Positions 6,046 through 10,564 of a DNA stretch of 10,564 nucleotides are shown piece by piece (positions within the stretch are counted from its first letter, which is position 1; every line of letters begins with the position of its first letter). The notes beneath the pieces are model-generated. The model did not search any database, had not been told where the DNA came from, and saw only the letters and a program-made list of their open reading frames with translations. Where the stretch lies: assembly GCA_003151295.1 (NCBI GenBank), contig PLXD01000293.1, positions 1,226 through 11,789 on the forward strand, in the 5' to 3' direction. This DNA comes from Chitinophagaceae bacterium (GTDB lineage: Bacteria; Bacteroidota; Bacteroidia; Chitinophagales; Chitinophagaceae). The position numbers were made by a program, and so were the translations under genes.

Positions 6046-7054
6046 TTTTAAACATATACAGGCGGCGCATTGTAAAACGGGTGTCACCCGCAACCTGTTG
6101 AGATACGCGGGCGTGGACAAGATGACAGAGCCGCTGGCCTTCGGCATCGGCGCGGGATTGTTCTTTGTATATATCCCGCTCCTGAAAATAAATAACGGAC
6201 CCGTGATTGCTTTCCGCACGCTTCCGGGACATATTTTCAAAAGAACCTGCCGGTCGTTAGGAATTCCGGTCATCCGAAAAAAATTTAGCAGCAAAGAGCA
6301 GGCAGAATCTTTCCTGGAAGAATGCCTGGAAAAGGGGCAGCCGGTAGGCTGCCAGGTAGGCGTTTATTATCTTTCCTATTTCCCTAAAGAATATCGTTTT
6401 CATTTTAATGCTCATAATTTAGTCGTTTATGGTAAAGAGCCGGACAATTACCTGATCAGCGACCCGATCATGGAGAATCCCACCCTCTTAACCCCTTATG
6501 AACTGGCACGTGTCCGTTTTGCCAGGGGAGCATTGGCCCCGAGGGGGCAGTTATACTACCCCGAAAAAGAGGCCCCGATCACGGATGACCGGATGAAAAA
6601 AGCCATCAGAAGCGGTATCGACAAAAATGTCCGCAACATGCTTCACATCCCGACATATATGGTCGGTGTAAAAGGGATAAAATACACAGGCAATAAAATA
6701 AAAAAATGGCGCGATAAATTAGGGTTGAAAAAAGCAGGTCTGTACCTGGCGCAAATGGTGCGTATGCAGGAGGAAATAGGGACGGGCGGTGGGGGCTTTC
6801 GCTATATTTACGGTGCCTTTTTGCAGGAAGCATACAGCTATCATCCCAACGATCAATTGCTGGAAATTTCCAATATGTTTACCCGGTCGGGGGATTCCTG
6901 GCGCGAGGCAGCCGTGCAAGCTGCCGGTATTTATAAGGGCAGGATCGGTGAGCAGCAGGATTTCAATATAATGGGCGATTACCTGCTGGAAATATCGGAA
7001 ATGGAAAAACAGGCATTCCAGGCATTGTCGAAAATTAAATGGCATTCATCATGA
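6035..7054 (+). CDS. BtrH-like protein (BtrH N-terminal domain plus C-terminal extension), candidate acyltransferase
   Basis: The 339-residue protein begins with AAHCKTGVTRNLLRYAG, which matches the 'HCxSxxxxNLL' start of the BtrH N-terminal domain. A possible Cys-His-Asp triad is Cys13, His127 in FNAHNLVVYG and Asp143 in LISDP, as in papain/C39-like folds. From about residue 150 a second, helical domain follows (MKKAIRSGIDKNVRN, then MVRMQEEIGTGGGGFRYIYG), consistent with the DUF4872-type partner domain. BtrH of butirosin synthesis moves an acyl group from a carrier protein onto an aminoglycoside. By analogy this protein could move the polyene acyl group from an ACP onto the dialkylresorcinol hydroxyl. 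That function is inference. The start overlaps the preceding gene by 11 bases, and the stop overlaps the ABC ATPase start. Confidence 0.85.
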   Translation: MKIDFKHIQAAHCKTGVTRNLLRYAGVDKMTEPLAFGIGAGLFFVYIPLLKINNGPVIAFRTLPGHIFKRTCRSLGIPVIRKKFSSKEQAESFLEECLEKGQPVGCQVGVYYLSYFPKEYRFHFNAHNLVVYGKEPDNYLISDPIMENPTLLTPYELARVRFARGALAPRGQLYYPEKEAPITDDRMKKAIRSGIDKNVRNMLHIPTYMVGVKGIKYTGNKIKKWRDKLGLKKAGLYLAQMVRMQEEIGTGGGGFRYIYGAFLQEAYSYHPNDQLLEISNMFTRSGDSWREAAVQAAGIYKGRIGEQQDFNIMGDYLLEISEMEKQAFQALSKIKWHSS

Positions 7055-7806
7055 ACCCTTTAGCAGTCGACATAGAAAACCTCGGGTTTAGCTACCCGGG
7101 ACAATCAGGCGTGTCTTTCTCTCACTTCAATTTGAAAATAGCGGTTGCCGAAAGATTCGGTTTGTTCGGCCCCAATGGAGCAGGAAAAACCACCCTCATG
7201 TACCTGATGACCGGTCTGCTCTCTTTGCGGGAAGGAAGCATCCGGATTTTAGGAAATGACACAAAAAGGCAAAACAAATCCGTGAACCGTTTATTCGGAT
7301 TTATTCCCCAGGATTTTTCCTTTTACGAGGAACTGAGCCCGGTCGAAAACCTGGAATTCTTTGGTGCGTGGTCCGGCCTTCACCGGAAAGAGATCAGAAA
7401 AAGAACCACTGAGCTGCTGGAAATACTGGGTTTGACGGAAGTCCGCAATAAGCAGGTACGGAAATTTTCCGGAGGAATGAAACGCAGGCTGAATCTTGCG
7501 ATAGGAGTAATACATCGGCCACGCATACTATTCCTGGATGAACCGACGGTCGGCGTGGACGTACAAACCAGAGTTGCCATTATTAATTACCTGAAGGAGC
7601 TGAATAAAAATGGCACCACGCTTGTCTATACCTCCCATCAGTTAAGCGAAGCGGAAGATCTATGCGAGAAAATAGCGTTACTGGATGAAGGAAAAATCAT
7701 TGCACACGACGACCTCACCAAGCTGCTCGCAGAACACCGGCAGGAAGGACTGGAAGGTTTGTTTTTAAACCTGACAGGCAAAAATTACAGGGACTATCAT
7801 GTATAA
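7051..7806 (+). CDS. ABC-2 type transporter ATP-binding protein
   Basis: All ABC ATPase motifs are present. Counting from the earlier possible Met at 7039: Walker A GPNGAGKT (44-51), Q-loop Gln91 in FIPQDFSFY, signature FSGGMKRR (143-150), Walker B ILFLDEPT (163-170) and switch His200 in YTSHQLSEAEDL. The protein couples ATP hydrolysis to transport by the membrane partner encoded next, with which it overlaps by 8 bases. Two starts are possible. ATG at 7051 (used here, 251 residues) makes a 4-base ATGA overlap with the BtrH-like stop; ATG at 7039 adds four residues. Its sequence is closest to exporter-type (CcmA/drug-export) ATPases. The substrate, pigment or precursor, is inferred from the locus. 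Confidence 0.93.
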   Translation: MNPLAVDIENLGFSYPGQSGVSFSHFNLKIAVAERFGLFGPNGAGKTTLMYLMTGLLSLREGSIRILGNDTKRQNKSVNRLFGFIPQDFSFYEELSPVENLEFFGAWSGLHRKEIRKRTTELLEILGLTEVRNKQVRKFSGGMKRRLNLAIGVIHRPRILFLDEPTVGVDVQTRVAIINYLKELNKNGTTLVYTSHQLSEAEDLCEKIALLDEGKIIAHDDLTKLLAEHRQEGLEGLFLNLTGKNYRDYHV

Positions 7807-9079
7807 ACTTTGGTCCACCATAATAAAGGACGTCCGGATTTTAACCCGCGATAAAGTTGGACTTATCCTCATGTTTGGCATGCCCGTCATATTGGTAATC
7901 GTGATCACCAATATCCAGAACAGCACTTTTGAATTAGTAAATAAAAATAAAACACCCCTGTTAATATGTAACAGGGATACAGGGGAGGCCGGCAGGCAAT
8001 TCATACAAGCCATTGATAAAATAGGCATGTTCAGACTGCAATCCGTCCCAAAGGATCAAAGTGAAAAAAACATCACCGATCGCATGCATGCAAAGGATGC
8101 CCTTCTTGCAGTGATCATACCGCCGGATTTTTCTTCGAAAATCGATGCAAAGGCAAAAAAAGTGGCCGGTAAAGCCTTGAATACTTTTGGCCTGGAAGGA
8201 GATAAGCCCGGTACCGCAGGAGACAGTATGGAGCCCATCACTTTATACTATCATCCCATTCTGCAACAAACGTTCCGGAGTTCCGTACAGGGCGCCATCT
8301 ACAGTGCGTTGCAGCTGGTGGAGAGCAGGCAAATATTAAAGACCCTGTATTTTTCTATCAATGAGAAGCAACTGCCGGATACATTAGAAAATGACATGCT
8401 GAACAACCGGTTGACCATCAACGAAATTCCCATTTCGCTCGATGGCAGCAGGAAGGTTCCCAATGCTTCACAGCATAATGTACCCGCCTGGACCGTCTTC
8501 GCGATGTTTTTTGTAGTTTTATCCCTGAGCGGCAGTATCGTCCGGGAGAAATTGAACGGAAGCTTTATCAGGCTAAAAACCTTGCCTACCAACTATATCC
8601 TGGTATTATTGTCAAAACAGATCACTTACCTGGCGGTCACCATGGCCCAGGCTGCGGTCATCTTTGCCATCGGGGTGTGGTTATTTCCTTCCATGGGCTT
8701 GCCTGCCCTGAATCTTCCTTTGGACAGTTCCGGCTTATTTTTTGTTTCGCTGCTTTGCGGATGGTGCGCCGTTAGTTATGCCATTTGTATCGGTGTATTT
8801 GCGCAAACACAGGAGCAGGCGAATGGTTTTGGTGCAGTATCCATCGTTATACTTGCTGCCATCGGCGGGCTGATGGTACCTGGTTTCGCAATGCCCGGTT
8901 CTTTTAGAACCATCATGAAAATATCTCCCTTGCATTGGTGCCTTGAAGCATATTATGGTCTGTTCCTTGAAGGCGGAAAACTGAAGGATATTTTGATGAA
9001 TATTATACCTTTATTCATTATTGCCATTCTGATCCAGTTGATAACCCTTTGGGGCCTGAAAATAAAAAAACTGATTTGA
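7799..9079 (+). CDS. ABC-2 type transporter permease
   Basis: The 426-residue membrane protein has the ABC-2 exporter layout. One membrane segment lies near the N-terminus (about 20-38), then a large extracytoplasmic domain (about 39-228), then five segments at about 229-248, 265-293, 311-334, 342-363 and 400-420. Features typical of the family are SGSIVREKLNGSFIRLKTLP after the second segment and SPLHWCLEAYYGLFL before the last. It pairs with the ATPase whose end overlaps its start by 8 bases. It would sit in the inner membrane and export pigment or a late intermediate toward the outer membrane, where flexirubins are reported to reside. Substrate assignment is by context only. Confidence 0.9.
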   Translation: MYKLWSTIIKDVRILTRDKVGLILMFGMPVILVIVITNIQNSTFELVNKNKTPLLICNRDTGEAGRQFIQAIDKIGMFRLQSVPKDQSEKNITDRMHAKDALLAVIIPPDFSSKIDAKAKKVAGKALNTFGLEGDKPGTAGDSMEPITLYYHPILQQTFRSSVQGAIYSALQLVESRQILKTLYFSINEKQLPDTLENDMLNNRLTINEIPISLDGSRKVPNASQHNVPAWTVFAMFFVVLSLSGSIVREKLNGSFIRLKTLPTNYILVLLSKQITYLAVTMAQAAVIFAIGVWLFPSMGLPALNLPLDSSGLFFVSLLCGWCAVSYAICIGVFAQTQEQANGFGAVSIVILAAIGGLMVPGFAMPGSFRTIMKISPLHWCLEAYYGLFLEGGKLKDILMNIIPLFIIAILIQLITLWGLKIKKLI

Positions 9080-9093
9080 ATCATAATAATAAA

Positions 9094-9363
9094 ATGGAAA
9101 CAGCACAGTTAAAACAACACCTCAAAAAGCAAATCATAGCGTTCCTGAACCTGACATCTTTAACACCCGAAGAAATAAAGGATGATCGGCCTTTGTTTGG
9201 AGAGGGAGAAGGGTTAGGCCTGGATTCCATTGATTCCCTGGAGCTCATAGTTTTGCTCAACAGGGAATACGGAATCGCCATAAAGGATCCCAAAGAAGGA
9301 CGAAAGGTATTGGTAGATATCAACACCATGGTGGTTTATATCGAAAAAAACAGGACAAAGTAA
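9094..9363 (+). CDS. acyl carrier protein
   Basis: The chosen ATG at 9094 gives an 89-residue protein of normal ACP length, beginning METAQLKQHLKKQIIAFLNL. An earlier in-frame ATG at 9049 would lie inside the permease gene and add 15 unlikely residues, so it was not used. The phosphopantetheine attachment motif is GLDSIDSLEL, with Ser45 as the modified residue. The segment after it (LIVLLNREYGIAI) is the usual recognition helix. The protein carries acyl chains as thioesters for ketosynthases. It sits 14 bases after the permease stop and 11 bases before the second FabF-like ketosynthase, which it probably serves. A carrier for the DarB acyl units or the BtrH-like protein is also possible. Confidence 0.92.
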   Translation: METAQLKQHLKKQIIAFLNLTSLTPEEIKDDRPLFGEGEGLGLDSIDSLELIVLLNREYGIAIKDPKEGRKVLVDINTMVVYIEKNRTK

Positions 9364-9374
9364 ATTTTCGTTCA

Positions 9375-10564
9375 TTGAGCAAGATTTTCGTTACAGGAAT
9401 GGGGGTCATAAGCGCTATAGGAAGCACGCTGACCGAAAATCATACGGCCTTATTACAGGGCAAATCGGGCATTTCGAGACTAAATAACCTCCCGACCAGG
9501 TATGCAGGCATGCTGCCATTTGGAGAAATAACGATCGATAATGAAAGACTGCTGGAAAAGTTGAAGGTAAATGATCCCGGAGGAATCACCCGCACTTCCT
9601 TACTGGCCCAGCATGCCTTGAAGGAAGCCATCCTGGACGCCAAAATGACCGATTCGCAGCTTGTCGCTGCGGATACTGCGCTGGTGAGCGCAAACACCGT
9701 AGGAGGCATGTGCCTGATGGATGAATTATATCGGGATGTCAATAGAAATTCCAATGGCTCCCCCTTTCTTTCCTCCTATGATCAGGCCTCTGTAAACATA
9801 TATTTACAGGCATATTATAAGATCAATGGGATTGTGAATACCATCAATACCGCCTGTTCCTCCTCCGCCAATGCCATTATGTACGGGGCCCGGCTCATTA
9901 AAAACGGGCTGGCAAGAAGGGTCATCACCGGAGGAGCAGACAGCCTTTCGAAATTTACCATCAATGGATTCAATTCCTTACATATTCTTTCCCCGGAAAT
10001 TTGTACCCCCTTTGACCGGGATCGGAAAGGCCTGAATTTGGGTGAAGGCGCTGCATTTCTGGTCCTGGAAAGAGAAGAGGATATTATTGACAAAAAAGTT
10101 TACGCGGAGATCACCGGATATGCCAATTCAACCGATGCTTTTCATCCATCTTCCCTATCGAAGGATGGGGAGGGGCCTTATCTTGCAATGAAAGGAGCTT
10201 TGGCCTCCGCCCGGCTTGACAAGGACCAAATCGATTTTATCAATGCACACGGCACCGGCACGGAAAATAATGATGAGGTAGAAAGCATCGCTATGATTCG
10301 TTTGTTTGGCGAACCGCCGCCCTTCGTCTCCACAAAATCGAATATTGGCCATACTTTAGGAGCTTCCGGCGCCATCGAAGCTGTATACAGCATTTTAAAC
10401 CTTGTCCACCAGGAAGTATATGCCGGCCTTCATTTTAAACGGCCGATTCCGGAGACAGGTCTGCATCCTGTTGAAAAATATGAGAAAATCGCCTTAGACC
10501 ATGTCATGTCCAATTCTTTTGGTTTCGGCGGCAATTGCACATCCTTGATTTTCTCCAAAGCCTG
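9375..10564 (+). CDS. second FabF-like beta-ketoacyl-ACP synthase, C-terminus cut by window edge
   Basis: The frame from 9375 stays open to the window end, giving 396 residues; only a few C-terminal residues are likely missing, because the family's closing FGFGGN...LIFSKA is already reached. The start is a TTG: the N-terminal strand KIFVTGMGVISAIG begins just after it and no in-frame ATG lies upstream. Catalytic residues are Cys161 in NTACSSSANA, His292 in NAHGTGTENND and His326 in KSNIGHTLGASG (Lys321), so the triad is complete and canonical. It would condense acyl and malonyl units on the adjacent ACP. It is clearly different from the divergent left-side ketosynthase (118-1395), suggesting different chain steps or substrates. 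The exact role in polyene elongation is inferred. Confidence 0.92.
   Translation, partial: MSKIFVTGMGVISAIGSTLTENHTALLQGKSGISRLNNLPTRYAGMLPFGEITIDNERLLEKLKVNDPGGITRTSLLAQHALKEAILDAKMTDSQLVAADTALVSANTVGGMCLMDELYRDVNRNSNGSPFLSSYDQASVNIYLQAYYKINGIVNTINTACSSSANAIMYGARLIKNGLARRVITGGADSLSKFTINGFNSLHILSPEICTPFDRDRKGLNLGEGAAFLVLEREEDIIDKKVYAEITGYANSTDAFHPSSLSKDGEGPYLAMKGALASARLDKDQIDFINAHGTGTENNDEVESIAMIRLFGEPPPFVSTKSNIGHTLGASGAIEAVYSILNLVHQEVYAGLHFKRPIPETGLHPVEKYEKIALDHVMSNSFGFGGNCTSLIFSKA

Noticed and set aside
9440-10093. Minus-strand open frames opposite the right ketosynthase
   Set aside because: The plus strand here encodes the catalytic Cys and conserved ketosynthase motifs; the antisense frames are low-complexity, serine-rich shadows.

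Overview
The window is the centre of a flexirubin-type pigment locus (aryl polyene plus dialkylresorcinol) from a member of the Bacteroidota. The support is a DarA/DarB pair (dialkylresorcinol synthesis) beside type II fatty-acid-like enzymes, a BtrH-type protein, an ABC-2 exporter and dedicated acyl carrier proteins. Start codons lack Shine-Dalgarno sequences, one candidate promoter has a Bacteroidota-type TAnnTTTG box, and base composition is moderate (mid-40s % GC by eye). A Chitinophaga-like or other Chitinophagales host would fit, but genus cannot be fixed from the sequence.

Layout: two divergent transcription units leave a 292-base AT-rich intergenic region (2733-3024). The left unit (minus strand) reads in transcription order: FabI/FabL-type SDR reductase (2732-1893), hotdog dehydratase (1861-1412), FabF-like ketosynthase (1395-118), then an acyl carrier protein that starts at 125 and is cut by the window edge exactly at its putative phosphopantetheine serine. 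The right unit (plus strand) reads: small exported protein of unknown function (3025-3516), DarA (3529-4428), DarB (4440-5588), a 135-residue protein with an XRE-like helix-turn-helix region (5638-6045), BtrH-like acyltransferase/peptidase-fold protein (6035-7054), ABC ATPase (7051-7806), ABC-2 permease (7799-9079), ACP (9094-9363) and a second FabF-like ketosynthase starting at a TTG (9375 to past the window end). Spacing is tight, with overlaps of 4, 8 and 11 bases, so each side probably acts as one operon.

Probable teamwork: carrier proteins, ketosynthases, dehydratase and reductase build the acyl/polyene chains. DarB condenses and cyclises two acyl units to a cyclohexanedione, and DarA carries out the later step to the aromatic resorcinol. 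The BtrH-like protein is a plausible enzyme for moving the polyene acyl group from its ACP onto the resorcinol (the flexirubin ester), and the ABC pair would move pigment or precursor to the envelope. The last two assignments are inference from context. No RNA genes, insertion sequences, CRISPR arrays or factor-independent terminators were seen, and both operons run off the window.
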